A stretch of 64,000 nt of DNA from positions 3,038,001-3,102,000 of the forward strand of contig OZ220684.1 in NCBI GenBank assembly GCA_965116395.1, in the 5' to 3' direction. The position numbers and the translations under genes are program-made. The notes below the pieces were generated by a model. That model had not been told where the DNA came from, did no database searches, and worked only from the letters and a program-made list of their open reading frames with translations. The DNA is from Bin5 sp965116395 (lineage in GTDB: Bacteria; Chloroflexota; Anaerolineae; Caldilineales; Caldilineaceae). This document shows, one piece after another, positions 8,743 through 18,150 of this stretch (position 1 is its first letter; each line of letters opens with the position of its first letter).

Positions 8743-9456
8743 CTACGCCGCAGCCTGCTCAGTCAATTTCACAAAAAGGCGTTTCGCCAGCGAGCGGCCA
8801 ATTATCTTCACCAGGCTCTCCGGGTCCGCCTGCGTACCTTCGTCCTGAATCTGAACCGTGCTCGGCCCGTCAAACGGTTCAACATTGAGCACTCGAATCT
8901 TATATCCGGGCTCAAGATTCAACTGAGACAGATAGCGCAGCATCGGCGCGCTGTGATTTGCCACCCGACGCAACTCACCCGCCTGTCCGGGCTGCAACTC
9001 CGCCAGGCAGACCAACTCTTCGCTCAGTATCCGGCCGTCCTCGCTCGGAACCGGATCGCCATGCGGGCAGTGCGTCGGGTAATTGCACAAAATTTCCATG
9101 CGCTTCTCGAACTCCGCGCTGATAGCGTGTTCCAGCCGCATCGCCTCTGCCTTCACCTGATCCCAGGTGAATCCCATCACCTCGATCAGAAACACCTCCA
9201 GCAGCCGGTGTCTGCGTAGAAGCTGCAACGCCGCAAGACGGCCCTGACCGGTCAACTGGATGCCCGTCCGCACAGAACGAACCACATGCCCCGTCTCCGT
9301 CAGCCGCTTTGTCATGCTGCTGGCCGCAGCCGGCGACACCTCCATCTTCTGCGCCAGCACGGACGTAGATATCCTGTCGGTGGTCTCGCTCAACTCGTAA
9401 ATCGCCACCAGGTAGTCGAGCATCCCATCGGTAATGATGTTGCAGAATGTACGCAT
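8743..9456 (-). CDS. DtxR/MntR-family metal-dependent transcriptional regulator
   Basis: A 237-residue regulator: winged helix-turn-helix (residues about 10-75, with MEVSPAAASSMTKRLTETG), a metal-binding dimerisation domain (LEHAIS, then CPHGDPVP) and a C-terminal FeoA/SH3-like domain. Family members bind Fe or Mn and repress uptake or redox genes. It lies 27 bases before the ccmH-like gene on the same strand, so it may control cytochrome maturation or be autoregulated; this is inference. The first ATG is used; MLDYLVAIYEL twelve residues in is an alternative start. Confidence 0.88.
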   Translation of the reverse strand: MRTFCNIITDGMLDYLVAIYELSETTDRISTSVLAQKMEVSPAAASSMTKRLTETGHVVRSVRTGIQLTGQGRLAALQLLRRHRLLEVFLIEVMGFTWDQVKAEAMRLEHAISAEFEKRMEILCNYPTHCPHGDPVPSEDGRILSEELVCLAELQPGQAGELRRVANHSAPMLRYLSQLNLEPGYKIRVLNVEPFDGPSTVQIQDEGTQADPESLVKIIGRSLAKRLFVKLTEQAAA

Positions 9457-9681
9457 GATCGCTATAGTTCAACCGTTGGGAATCGAATAGATAAAACCGG
9501 GAATTTCTGAAGTATAGTATGTTGGCGCAAAGCTGTCAATACTGAATCGGTAAAGGATACCACCTATTACTGATGGATGGTTCAGTGTACGATCAGGGCC
9601 GCCAATGCAACGAAATGCCCCTCGCCAATCTCGGTCCATTCCCAGCCGGCCCCCCGAATGCAACCTGCACGGAGAAACCAT

Positions 9682-10347
9682 ATGCCGCGCAAAATTGTCG
9701 ACCTGAGCTATCCCCTTGCTCCCTCGACGCCCCCCTTTCCCGGCGATCCTCCGGTTGAAATCGACGTGCAGATGTCTATCCCCGCCGACCTTCCACCCGG
9801 CACACCAGGATATATGAATACCAGCACAGTGCGCGCCTCCCTCCACACCGGCACCCACATGGACTCCTTCTTCCACTTCTATCACGGCCGTCCCACCATC
9901 GATCAGATCCCCCTGGCGCAGTGCATCGGGCCCGCCCTGCTGCTCGACCTCTCGCATAAGCAGGCTAACGAAGAGATCACCGAACATGATCTGGCCCCCC
10001 ATCGCCATGCCATCAGCCGCACCCCGAAAGTCGTTCTCAACACCGGCTGGGCGCGCAACTGGGGCACAGCCCACTATTTCACCGAGTATCCGCCTCTGAC
10101 CCGCAACGCCGCCCGCTTCCTCGTGGACTGCGGCATCGAACTGCTCGGAATCGACACACCGTCGGTTGACTATCCGCCCAACGACGCCCATTTCGTACTC
10201 CTGGGCAGCGATGTTCTCATCGTCGAAAACCTGACCAACCTCGATCAGATCGGCCAGCCCCTGTTTGAATTTACCGCCCTGCCCCTCAAAATTACCGGCC
10301 GCGACGGATCACCCGTGCGGGCTATCGCCATTACCGAGGATACATAG
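9682..10347 (+). CDS. Cyclase family protein (kynurenine formamidase-like)
   Basis: A 221-residue metal-dependent hydrolase. The family metal motif HTGTHMDSFFHF (HxGTHxDxxxH) is at about residues 56-67, and DLSYPLAPSTPPFPGDP is the usual N-terminal strand. The start at 9682 follows GGAGAAA; a longer frame upstream has no such site. Members hydrolyse N-formylkynurenine or related amides; true function here is open. It precedes the third dioxygenase on the same strand by about 160 bases. Confidence 0.85.
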   Translation: MPRKIVDLSYPLAPSTPPFPGDPPVEIDVQMSIPADLPPGTPGYMNTSTVRASLHTGTHMDSFFHFYHGRPTIDQIPLAQCIGPALLLDLSHKQANEEITEHDLAPHRHAISRTPKVVLNTGWARNWGTAHYFTEYPPLTRNAARFLVDCGIELLGIDTPSVDYPPNDAHFVLLGSDVLIVENLTNLDQIGQPLFEFTALPLKITGRDGSPVRAIAITEDT

Positions 10348-10505
10348 TGCTCCGCACATCGGTCGCCCGCCGCGATTTCTGCCGAGCAACACCATCGCGC
10401 AGCCCTTTCAGCAAACGTTCCCCTTCTACCGCCGCCGAAAGTCCCTCTCAAACCCGCTAAAGCCGCAAAGAATCTATACGCCAATGAATCAGGGGAGGCC
10501 CAACT

Positions 10506-11372
10506 GTGGCAAAAAAAGTAGCAGCGAACGGGTCGTCAGCAACCCGGCAAAACGCGCCAGCCGCCGCCAGTGACGAAAGCCCCACCCTCGCCGAACGCTT
10601 CTTCTTCGACAACAATGGCTACCTTGTCCTCGAAGAGTTCCTCGACGCCGACCACGTCACCGCCTTGCTCCACGCTCTCCACCGCGTGATCCAGCGGCGG
10701 CGCCAATTGCAGGAGCAGGACCTGCCCCAAACCGGCATGACCAACATCATGGGCGCAGAGAGCACCCGTATCTTCTACATACTCGATGACGATCCGCTGT
10801 TTCTCGAGATGCTCGACTGGCCCGCCATCTGGCCCTACGTCACCGGCCTGCTCAACACACGCCCGCATCACCACGCTTCTGACGCAATCCTCGAGCACGG
10901 CTGCGACCTGCTCGGGCGCAGCATGGGATGGCATATCGACGGTATCGACGAAGGATTCCGCAACCTCGGCGCCCCAATTCCCCTGTTGCAACTCAAGATA
11001 GGCTACTATCTGACCGACATGACACAACCCGGTCAGGGCAATCTCTGTGTCTTGCCGGGCAGCCACAAAACGGCCTCCGCCCCTGACCGCGAAGACCTGC
11101 AACGCTGGGGCAGCTCTGCCGGCGTCACCGAGATCTGCGCGCCCGCCGGAACCGCCATCCTCTTCCACAATGCTCTACTGCATTCGGCCGGCCCGTTCAC
11201 CCGTGAGGAGGGCCAGCGCAGTATGCTCTACTACGCCTACGAGCATCCCTGGATGATCGCTTCGCAGGAGCACTGGGGCTATCCCAGCCAGTTCTATAAC
11301 AGCCTGTCCCCTGATCGCCGCAAGCTGTTTCACGGTTTCCTGTTCGATCCGCCCGAGCACCGCTGGGGATAA
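10506..11372 (+). CDS. Phytanoyl-CoA dioxygenase (PhyH) family protein, third copy
   Basis: A 288-residue Fe(II)/2-oxoglutarate oxygenase, more distant from the two at 1.1-3.1 kb. Iron ligands are H143 and D145 in GWHIDG and H226 in ALLHSAG, with R238 as the likely 2-oxoglutarate arginine. The start is GTG, seven bases after AGGGGAGG (10491-10498), the same ribosome site used by the other two dioxygenases. The first 25 residues are Ala/Ser-rich and probably disordered. Substrate unknown. Confidence 0.87.
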   Translation: MAKKVAANGSSATRQNAPAAASDESPTLAERFFFDNNGYLVLEEFLDADHVTALLHALHRVIQRRRQLQEQDLPQTGMTNIMGAESTRIFYILDDDPLFLEMLDWPAIWPYVTGLLNTRPHHHASDAILEHGCDLLGRSMGWHIDGIDEGFRNLGAPIPLLQLKIGYYLTDMTQPGQGNLCVLPGSHKTASAPDREDLQRWGSSAGVTEICAPAGTAILFHNALLHSAGPFTREEGQRSMLYYAYEHPWMIASQEHWGYPSQFYNSLSPDRRKLFHGFLFDPPEHRWG

Positions 11373-11623
11373 ATGGCGCGCCGCGCCAACCCGTTGCCTC
11401 ACGACCCGATCACGACCGCCTGGAAACTGGACGCACTTACGTCTCTGCTGGTAGGATTGTTCCTCTTGACCCTGTCCACAGCTCTCCTGTGGGACGATGC
11501 TTCAACCGGGCGAAGCTCGATCCGGCCAGCCCTGAGATCGTGGGTAGCTGTATGTGCCCAGGGCCTTTCACCACATAGCCGCTTGCGTGCATTTGCTGAG
11601 TAGTGACCTGATAAAGGAATAAA

Positions 11624-12940
11624 ATGAAGATCCAAGCCTCCTGCCGATTCTGGAAAATCTGCGTACTGATCGGCGCAGTCTTCGTCACCGCATGTACGCC
11701 CAGCGCTCCTCCCCCTTCTCAGCAACCGGACGAAAGCGGCGCGGCCGCCTCCACCCCCACCACCGCGCCCGCCAACACACCTGCCTCGACACCGACACCC
11801 GCCCCCGAAGGGGCCGCGCCCCAAACCAGCACCCCCGAACCGCAGCTGCCCCCGAGTTGGCCGGACATAACCCTGGTCGAAACGCTCTCCGGACTGAGAA
11901 ATCCCGTAGACCTGGCCAGCGCCAGGGACGGTTCCGGCCGGCTGTATGTAGTTGAGCAGATAGGGCTGGTTCAGGAGTTCACCAATGGCGTCCAAGGCCA
12001 GTCCCCATTCATGGATATCCGCGATCGTGTGAGCTGCTGCGGTGAAAGGGGGTTGTTGGGCATCGCCTTTCCCCCGGATTTTGCCGGCAGTCGCGTCCTC
12101 TACGTCAACTATACAACTACCCTGCCCGGTGCTCTGCACACACGCGTCTCCCGTTTCCGCCTGCGCGCCGGTGTCCACCAGGTTGATCCGGACTCGGAAG
12201 AGATCATCCTGCAGTTCTCTCAACCCTGGCGCAACCACAACGGCGGCCAGATCGCCTTCGGACCCGATGGCAACCTGTGGATTGGGACCGGCGATGGCGG
12301 CAGTGGCGGCGATCCCCAGGACAACGGCCAGAAGGGCCAGACGCTGCTGGGTAAACTCCTGCGCATCGATGTCACCTCAACCACCGACGCACCCTACACG
12401 GTTCCCGCCGACAATCCCTTTGTCGGCAATGACGAATTCTTGGACGAAATCTGGGCCTACGGTCTGCGCAACCCCTGGCGCTTCTCCTTCGACCGCGCAA
12501 CCGGTGATATCTACATCGCCGACGTAGGCCAGAACGCCTGGGAAGAGGTCAACTTTCAACCCGCCAACAGCCCTGGCGGCGAAAACTACGGCTGGCGCAT
12601 CACCGAAGGTCTTCACTGCTACAATCCCTCATCCGGCTGCTCCATAGCAGGTCAGACGCTGCCCGTCGCCGAGTACGACCGTGCCAGCGGTCTTTCCATC
12701 ACCGGCGGCTACGTCTACCGCGGGCAGGATCAACCCTCCTTGCAGGGCATCTACTTTTACGCAGACTATGTTACCGGCCGCATTTGGGGGCTGCGAAATG
12801 TGAACGGCCTCTGGGAAACTAAATTGCTCCTTGATAGCACCCACAGCTTCAGCAGTTTCGGCGAAGACGAAGCCGGCAATCTCTACCTCCTTGATTACAG
12901 CGGCACTATTTTTCAGATTCAGGCTGCCAGCCAGAATTAG
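11624..12940 (+). CDS. PQQ-dependent sugar dehydrogenase-like lipoprotein
   Basis: A 438-residue exported protein. A signal peptide ends in the lipobox VFVTAC (Cys about residue 24), followed by a Pro/Thr/Ala-rich spacer to about residue 80 and a GSDH-type six-bladed beta-propeller. Diagnostic segments are GLLGIAFPPDF, NHNGGQIAFGPDGNLW (catalytic-histidine region of soluble glucose dehydrogenase) and GTGDGGSGGDP. It would oxidise sugars or related aldoses at the outer face of the membrane using PQQ; many homologues have untested substrates. The 250 bases upstream (11373-11623) hold one weak 76-codon frame and no recognisable gene. Confidence 0.9.
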   Translation: MKIQASCRFWKICVLIGAVFVTACTPSAPPPSQQPDESGAAASTPTTAPANTPASTPTPAPEGAAPQTSTPEPQLPPSWPDITLVETLSGLRNPVDLASARDGSGRLYVVEQIGLVQEFTNGVQGQSPFMDIRDRVSCCGERGLLGIAFPPDFAGSRVLYVNYTTTLPGALHTRVSRFRLRAGVHQVDPDSEEIILQFSQPWRNHNGGQIAFGPDGNLWIGTGDGGSGGDPQDNGQKGQTLLGKLLRIDVTSTTDAPYTVPADNPFVGNDEFLDEIWAYGLRNPWRFSFDRATGDIYIADVGQNAWEEVNFQPANSPGGENYGWRITEGLHCYNPSSGCSIAGQTLPVAEYDRASGLSITGGYVYRGQDQPSLQGIYFYADYVTGRIWGLRNVNGLWETKLLLDSTHSFSSFGEDEAGNLYLLDYSGTIFQIQAASQN

Positions 12941-13034
12941 ACGATTCGAGATGAAGCCAAGTACGCACGTATTCCGCCAATACCATCTTTATAAGAAACC
13001 CATTTGCAGGACTGTACTAGCTTAAGGATCTCCC

Positions 13035-14189
13035 ATGGACTTCGATCTCATCATCATAGGCGGCGGAATCGTCGGAGCAGCCGCAGCCTATCGCGCCGGC
13101 CAATTGGGCGCCGGTACGCTCCTGTGCGACAGACGTGACGCCGGCCGCGCCACAGATGCCGGCGCCGGTATCCTCGCCCCCGAAAGCAGCACCCGCGACG
13201 GCCGCCTCTGGTACGATTTCGCACTCGACGCACTGCAGTACTATTCCGTGCTGATCGAAGATCTCACCGCCGACGGCGTGCCCGTTGCAGAACTCTCCCA
13301 GGCCTACAGCCACTGTTCCAAGTTGACCGTCGCTGTCGGCGAAGCTGAAGCGGCTGCCTTGGCAGCAATGGAGCCGACAATCTACGCCCGCCAGCAGGAA
13401 CGCCGCCCGCCGCCCGCACAGCATATCCGTCGCATCACAACCGCCGAAGCCCGCGCCGACTTTTACCCTCTACTGGCCGACGCCGACGCCGTCCTCCTCC
13501 AGCCCGATGCCCGCCGCGTCGACGGCCGGCTCATCACCGCAGCCCTCGAGCGCGGCCTGCGCACACGCGGCGTACAAACAGTCGACGCCGACGTTTCGGC
13601 TCTGTTAATGGCGGGCGGGCAAGTGCACGGAGTGCGCACCGCCGCAGGGGAAGAGTATACCGCCCGCTCAGTTCTCATAGCCGGCGGCGCCTGGTCAGTC
13701 GCCTTCGGCAGCCAGCTGAATGTGCAGATTCCCGTTGCCCCCCAGCGCGGGCAAATCATCCATCTGCGCATCTACGGCCAGGATAGCAGCGCCTGGTCTA
13801 TCGTGAATGGCTTGAGCGGCCACTATCAAGTGCCCTGGCCCGACGGCCGTGTCGCCGTAGGTGCCACCCGCGAAACCGGCAGCGGCTATTCTCCCGATGC
13901 CACCGTCGGCGGCATTCAGGAAGTCCTGCACCAGGCTCTGCGCCTCGCCCCCGGCCTGCGCGACGCCGCCATCCATGAAATCCGCGTCGGCCTGCGTCCC
14001 TATACAACTGATCATCTGCCGCTGCTTGGAGCCGTTCCCGGCGTGAAGGGCGTCTATCTTGCAACCGGCCACGGACCTACCGGTCTCACTCTCGGCCCAT
14101 TCAGCGGCAAGCTTGTGACCGAGCAAGCTCTCGAGCAACCGCTTGCCTGGAACCTGGCTCCCTTCTCTGTAGATCGCATCATCCGTTGA
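13035..14189 (+). CDS. FAD-dependent amine/amino-acid oxidoreductase (DAO/ThiO-like)
   Basis: A 384-residue flavoprotein of the D-amino-acid oxidase superfamily. The Rossmann dinucleotide motif is IIIGGGIVGAAAAYRA at residues 5-20. GAGILAPESS matches the glycine-oxidase/ThiO loop, and the C-terminal ATGHGPTGLTLGP matches the second FAD contact. It would oxidise glycine or another small amine, for example for thiamine thiazole synthesis or amino acid catabolism. No thi gene is nearby, so ThiO identity is not claimed. Confidence 0.85.
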   Translation: MDFDLIIIGGGIVGAAAAYRAGQLGAGTLLCDRRDAGRATDAGAGILAPESSTRDGRLWYDFALDALQYYSVLIEDLTADGVPVAELSQAYSHCSKLTVAVGEAEAAALAAMEPTIYARQQERRPPPAQHIRRITTAEARADFYPLLADADAVLLQPDARRVDGRLITAALERGLRTRGVQTVDADVSALLMAGGQVHGVRTAAGEEYTARSVLIAGGAWSVAFGSQLNVQIPVAPQRGQIIHLRIYGQDSSAWSIVNGLSGHYQVPWPDGRVAVGATRETGSGYSPDATVGGIQEVLHQALRLAPGLRDAAIHEIRVGLRPYTTDHLPLLGAVPGVKGVYLATGHGPTGLTLGPFSGKLVTEQALEQPLAWNLAPFSVDRIIR

Positions 14190-14392
14190 GCCAATAGCGA
14201 AACGAACCGGCGTATGCGCGATGCGGCCAAAGGCGCCGCCGCCGGCTTCAACCTGGTTTCCACTGCGCCCGGCGCTCGCAGACATTCCAGGTTTTTTGGT
14301 CCGCACTGTAACCATGGTGTTCAATTAAGCAACACAGAAACTGCGCAGCCACAACGAAGTTGCGATCCTGAATGAGGCGAGCGAAAGCGTTT

Positions 14393-14570
14393 CTCACTGA
14401 CCACTAACCACTGACCACTGCAGTTCTGGGCGGTCGGGCCTTCGGCCCTCCCTTGTGCAGGGGCTGCGCCCCCGCAACGCCCCCCTACAAAACCATCGCT
14501 CACCGACCGTGTCTGCGCATTCTAGCGGTGCCGCTCCAGCAACCTGGCTGCCGCCAACCAAAAAGGTAAT
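14393..14570. repeat. Dispersed intergenic hairpin element, copy A
   Basis: The core at 14428-14510 starts GGGCGGTCGG and contains two nested hairpins: GGGCC-TTC-GGCCC, then GGGGC-TGC-GCCCC. They are enclosed by CGGTCGG (14431-14437) pairing with CCGACCG (14503-14509). On the left is the ACTGACC-rich segment ending CTGCAGTTC, and on the right a type-2 arm (GCGCATTCTAGCGG and so on). It lies in the 490-base gap between the FAD oxidoreductase and radC. The rest of that gap shows nothing else. Confidence 0.8.
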
Positions 14571-14679
14571 CTGTTTGACTGAACCGCGGCAAAGATAAAG
14601 GGCGGGTCAAGACAGGCACTTTAAATAGCTCAGTAGTTACGCAACACACAAAAACCGCATATCCACACAAGGCTACCCA

Positions 14680-15444
14680 ATGGACGATATCCCCCTCGCC
14701 ATCGAATCACCTGCAAACGACTACCTCACCAGCGACGCGCCCGCTCCACGCGCCCGTACAGACTACACAATCAAAGAGATGCCGGAAGATCTGCGCCCCA
14801 GAGAACGGCTCGAGTACGTTGGCGCCGGCGCCCTCAGCGTCGCAGAGCTCCTCGCAATCGTGCTGCGCACCGGTGGCCGCGGCGAAAACGTCATCCGCCA
14901 GTCTGAGCGGATACTGACCGAATTCAATGGCCTCACCGGCCTGGCCCGTGCCAGTTTCGAGGAACTGACAGAGTCCCATGGCGTCGGTAAAGCCAAAGTC
15001 ACGCAGATCAAGGCCGCCATCGAGCTGGGCCGCAGACTCCTGCTCGCCGCGCCCCAGGAGCGCGACAAAATTCAGAGCCCAACCGATGTCGCCAATCTGT
15101 TGATGTTGGAAATGGGTATGCTGGAGCGGGAACAGGTGCGGGTCGTACTCCTGGACACGAAAAACCATGTCCAGCGGTCCCCGGTAGTCTATTCTGGCAG
15201 TCTCAATGCCGCCGTCATTCGCGTCGGCGAAATCTTTACAGAGGCCGTGCGGGCCAACAGCGCATCGCTCATCGTCGTCCACAATCATCCCAGCGGCGAC
15301 CCTACACCCAGCCCCGAAGACGTGCAGGTGACAAAACAAATCGTCGCCGCGGGCAAGCTGCTACAGATCGATGTGCTCGATCACCTGATCATCACCCGCA
15401 CAAAGTTTGTCAGTTTGAAGGAACGAAGGTTGGGGTTTGAATGA
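14680..15444 (+). CDS. radC: RadC-family JAB-domain protein
   Basis: A 254-residue RadC homologue. The N-terminal part has a helix-hairpin-helix segment (ESHGVGKAKVTQIKAAIELG). The C-terminal JAB/MPN domain carries the metalloprotease motif ExnHxHxSxxD-like, HNHPSGDPTPSPED, near residue 203. Family members are annotated in DNA repair on old genetic evidence, but their biochemical role is unsettled. It is convergent with the NERD-like gene, with 26 bases between the stops. Confidence 0.92.
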   Translation: MDDIPLAIESPANDYLTSDAPAPRARTDYTIKEMPEDLRPRERLEYVGAGALSVAELLAIVLRTGGRGENVIRQSERILTEFNGLTGLARASFEELTESHGVGKAKVTQIKAAIELGRRLLLAAPQERDKIQSPTDVANLLMLEMGMLEREQVRVVLLDTKNHVQRSPVVYSGSLNAAVIRVGEIFTEAVRANSASLIVVHNHPSGDPTPSPEDVQVTKQIVAAGKLLQIDVLDHLIITRTKFVSLKERRLGFE

Positions 15445-15470
15445 TGGGGTTCAAAACATCGGCGCCGCCG

Positions 15471-16268
15471 CTAAGCCAGCGCGCTCACACTTAGCAGATA
15501 ATCGGTCACCGCGCGCACTTCGCCGGCATCCAGCTGCTGGTCCTTCTTTGTGCGCACATACTTCTTCAACTGATCGACTCGCAACACCGGCATCGAGGGA
15601 TTCTCAATCTCCAGTTGTGTCGCCGGATTAATGAAAACGGCCGCGCTTTCGATCGGCACCTCGGCAGCGTTCACCTTCAACTCTCCGCTGGCCTCCCCCT
15701 CCTGAAGCAGTTCCAGGACGCGCCGTTCCGTATCTTCTATCTCACGAACCGGGTTGCCCAGCCCTTCCCGGTTGAGAAACATCAGCATGCGGCCCATACT
15801 GAACCGTTCCCGCCACTTGTCCCCGTACACGCGCACCGTCCCTTTGTCGCTGCGCACAAGAAACACACGCACACCGAGCGGTCCGACCAATATGTAGGGC
15901 ACCTCATCCAGACCCCACAGGAAAAGCGCATACTTGTCGTCAAATCCTTTCAACCCGTTCTCGACAAGCTCGTCCGGCCGCGCCACCCGTTTGCTGCCCG
16001 GCCAGCGCCGCGGCGCAAAGCGGTTAATGTAATAACTCCCTACATTGGAGGCGATAAAGCCCACCGCCAGCGCGCCAAAGCTGACAACTGTCCAATACCG
16101 TTGGACAAACCCGGCCAAAGCGTTAGCTGCCGGTTCGTCCGGCGGAAACCAGTTAGGTGTAAAACTGGCAAGAAGGCCGACAAACAGAATCACCAGCCCT
16201 CCCAGGGCAATTCGTCGCCCTCGCTGTTCTCTCGATTTTATCGCTGGCAGATTGCGGTACACTTTCAT
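15471..16268 (-). CDS. Membrane protein with NERD-like domain
   Basis: A 265-residue protein with two N-terminal transmembrane helices (about residues 20-38 and 56-76). A soluble domain follows, in which ELVENGLKGFDDKYALF, a GPLGVRVFLVRSDKG strand pair and VYGDKWRERFS resemble the NERD nuclease-related fold. The classical catalytic D-ExK is not clear: an S-D-K stands where ExK would be expected, so nuclease activity is doubtful. It starts 29 bases after plsX on the same strand and is probably co-transcribed with it. Confidence 0.65.
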   Translation of the reverse strand: MKVYRNLPAIKSREQRGRRIALGGLVILFVGLLASFTPNWFPPDEPAANALAGFVQRYWTVVSFGALAVGFIASNVGSYYINRFAPRRWPGSKRVARPDELVENGLKGFDDKYALFLWGLDEVPYILVGPLGVRVFLVRSDKGTVRVYGDKWRERFSMGRMLMFLNREGLGNPVREIEDTERRVLELLQEGEASGELKVNAAEVPIESAAVFINPATQLEIENPSMPVLRVDQLKKYVRTKKDQQLDAGEVRAVTDYLLSVSALA

Positions 16269-16297
16269 GTAATATTTTTCTTCTGTGACCCGGCTGG

Positions 16298-17326
16298 CTA
16301 TTGCTCGATGACTACCAGTTCATCTGGGCTGTCGATAACTTCGTTTACGCCTGACCTTGTCTCCTCAATCAGGCTCGAATCGATCAACTGCTTGGCGTTT
16401 CGAATCGTGTGACGGATGGCGTTGGCGTTGCTTCTGCCATGTCCGACAACCATCAGATTGGACAGGCCCAGCAGCACCGCCCCGCCGAACTCACTGTCAT
16501 CGAGTCGCCGCGCCATCCTGCGAAGCGCTGAGCGCACCAATAAACCGCCAATGCTGCTGATCGGCCCGGCGGTGATCTCATCCAACAGCACGCCCTGGAG
16601 TAACTTGACAATGCCCTCGGCGCCCTTCATAAAGACATTGCCCGTAAACCCGTCTGTGACCACCACATCAGCTATCCCACTGGTCACGTCCCGAGCTTCA
16701 ATGTTGCCCATAAATCGGATTCCGGGCGTCTTCTCCAGCAGTGCAGTCGCCTCCAGAACCAGGTGATTGCCTTTGCCCTCCTCCTCACCATTGCTCAGAA
16801 TGCGAACACTCGGATTTCGCACACCCATGATGCGCCGCGAGTAAACGCTTCCCATCACGGCGAACTGCTGCAACTGCTCCGGCTTGACCTCGGTATTGGC
16901 CCCCACATCCAAAATCAGGCAGAATCCCCGCAAGGTGGGAAAGGGAACAATCAACGCCGGACGCAAAATGCTCTGCATCCGTCCAAAATGCAAAATACCG
17001 GCCGCCAACGCGCCGCCCGTGTTGCCTGCTGTCACAAAGGCATCGGCTTTGCCTTCCTTCACCAGCTTGCACGCCACAACCATCGAACTGTCCTTCTTGG
17101 TCCGTACCGCCTTGGCCGGCTTGTCGGACATCTCGATCACTTCATACGCAGGCACAATCGGCAGATCCAACCGGTGAGTCAGATGTCTTGCCAGCTCCCG
17201 CTCTATTACGTCCGGCCGCCCGACCAGCGAGACGGTTACATCGTACTGGCGCGCTGCCAGTATCGCGCCAGCTACGATTTCGCGTGGTGCGTTGTCCCCG
17301 CCCATGACGTCCAGGGCAATATTCAT
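16298..17326 (-). CDS. plsX: Phosphate acyltransferase PlsX
   Basis: A 342-residue PlsX, which makes acyl-phosphate from acyl-ACP for membrane phospholipid synthesis. Signature segments are the N-terminal ALDVMGGDNAPREIV, AVRTKKDSSM, GNTGGALAAG and DVGANTEVKPEQL, with TDGFTGNVFMKG near residue 225. Length is normal. ATG follows GGAGG. It is divergent from the KDPG aldolase gene. Confidence 0.95.
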   Translation of the reverse strand: MNIALDVMGGDNAPREIVAGAILAARQYDVTVSLVGRPDVIERELARHLTHRLDLPIVPAYEVIEMSDKPAKAVRTKKDSSMVVACKLVKEGKADAFVTAGNTGGALAAGILHFGRMQSILRPALIVPFPTLRGFCLILDVGANTEVKPEQLQQFAVMGSVYSRRIMGVRNPSVRILSNGEEEGKGNHLVLEATALLEKTPGIRFMGNIEARDVTSGIADVVVTDGFTGNVFMKGAEGIVKLLQGVLLDEITAGPISSIGGLLVRSALRRMARRLDDSEFGGAVLLGLSNLMVVGHGRSNANAIRHTIRNAKQLIDSSLIEETRSGVNEVIDSPDELVVIEQ

Positions 17327-17358
17327 GCAGGTATTCCTCCAATCGGCGATATGGTCAA

Positions 17359-17367
17359 TGCTATACT
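17359..17367 (+). promoter_or_regulatory. Extended -10 TGCTATACT for the aldolase gene
   Basis: TGCTATACT is a near-perfect extended -10, about 85 bases before the GTG start of the aldolase, in the gap between divergent plsX and the aldolase. No -35 is evident, as expected for extended -10 promoters. The same motif occurs before truD and the small-protein gene at 41288. Confidence 0.45.
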
Positions 17368-17451
17368 ACTATAACTTCGGAGCATTTGAGAAATTGCTCC
17401 AAAAGCAGAAGCTGTCCAAATGTCTTCTTTTTTCCAGGAGGGGTTGCCCAT

Positions 17452-18132
17452 GTGTTACCGCCGCGTGACATGAGCCCGCAAAAAAGTTACGGAATAGGTG
17501 AGATGACCCGCAGGGTGCTGGACGACGGCATCGTCGCTATCGTGCGCGGCGACTTTCCCGCCCACAAAGTGCTCGAGATCGGCGACGCTCTGCTGGCCGC
17601 CCCCGTGCTTGTAATGGAAGTGACACTCAACACGCCCGGCGCACTGGAGCTGATCCAAATGCTGCGGGCGCGCTTCGGCACAAATATGAATGTCGGCGCC
17701 GGAACCGTGCGTACCGTAGAACAGTTCGATGCCGCCGCCGCGGCTGGCGCCCAGTTCACCGTCGCGCCCGGACTGAATCCAGCCGTCGTGGCTCGCGCTC
17801 GCAAGACCGACACCCTGCACATCCCCGGTGTCTATACCGCCACCGAAGCCGAGACCGCCCACGCCGCCGGCTCCCGTCTGCTCAAACTCTTTCCCGCCAA
17901 TGTCGGCGGCCCTGCCTACCTCAAAGCCCTGCGCGCCCCGCTCGATGATATCCAGTTCGTGCCTACCGGCGGTATCGGCCCCGAAAACGCCGCCGCCTGG
18001 GCCAAAGCCGGCGCCGCAGCCCTCGGTGTTGGCAGCGCCCTCGTCACCGGACCAGACCAGCCCATGGCGGACCTGATCGAGCGCGCGCGAGCCCTGCGCC
18101 AGGCCTGGCAGCCCAGCGCCAACAACTCGTAG
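17452..18132 (+). CDS. eda: KDPG/KHG aldolase (Entner-Doudoroff aldolase family)
   Basis: A 226-residue class I aldolase that splits 2-keto-3-deoxy-6-phosphogluconate (or 4-hydroxy-2-oxoglutarate) to pyruvate and an aldehyde. Active-site landmarks are IVAIVRGD, the glutamate in MEVTLNTPGAL, VGAGTVRTVEQ and the Schiff-base lysine in RLLKLFPAN, with FVPTGGI for phosphate binding. The start is GTG at 17452, eight bases after AGGAGGGG; an ATG two bases earlier is out of frame. No partner dehydratase is adjacent. Confidence 0.9.
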   Translation: MLPPRDMSPQKSYGIGEMTRRVLDDGIVAIVRGDFPAHKVLEIGDALLAAPVLVMEVTLNTPGALELIQMLRARFGTNMNVGAGTVRTVEQFDAAAAAGAQFTVAPGLNPAVVARARKTDTLHIPGVYTATEAETAHAAGSRLLKLFPANVGGPAYLKALRAPLDDIQFVPTGGIGPENAAAWAKAGAAALGVGSALVTGPDQPMADLIERARALRQAWQPSANNS

Positions 18133-18150
18133 CCGGTCCAACGCAACTGT

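Noticed and set aside
11373..11603. 76-codon frame directly after the third dioxygenase, with a hydrophobic stretch
   Set aside because: No ribosome site and no recognisable motif; could be coupled translation, but too weak to call.
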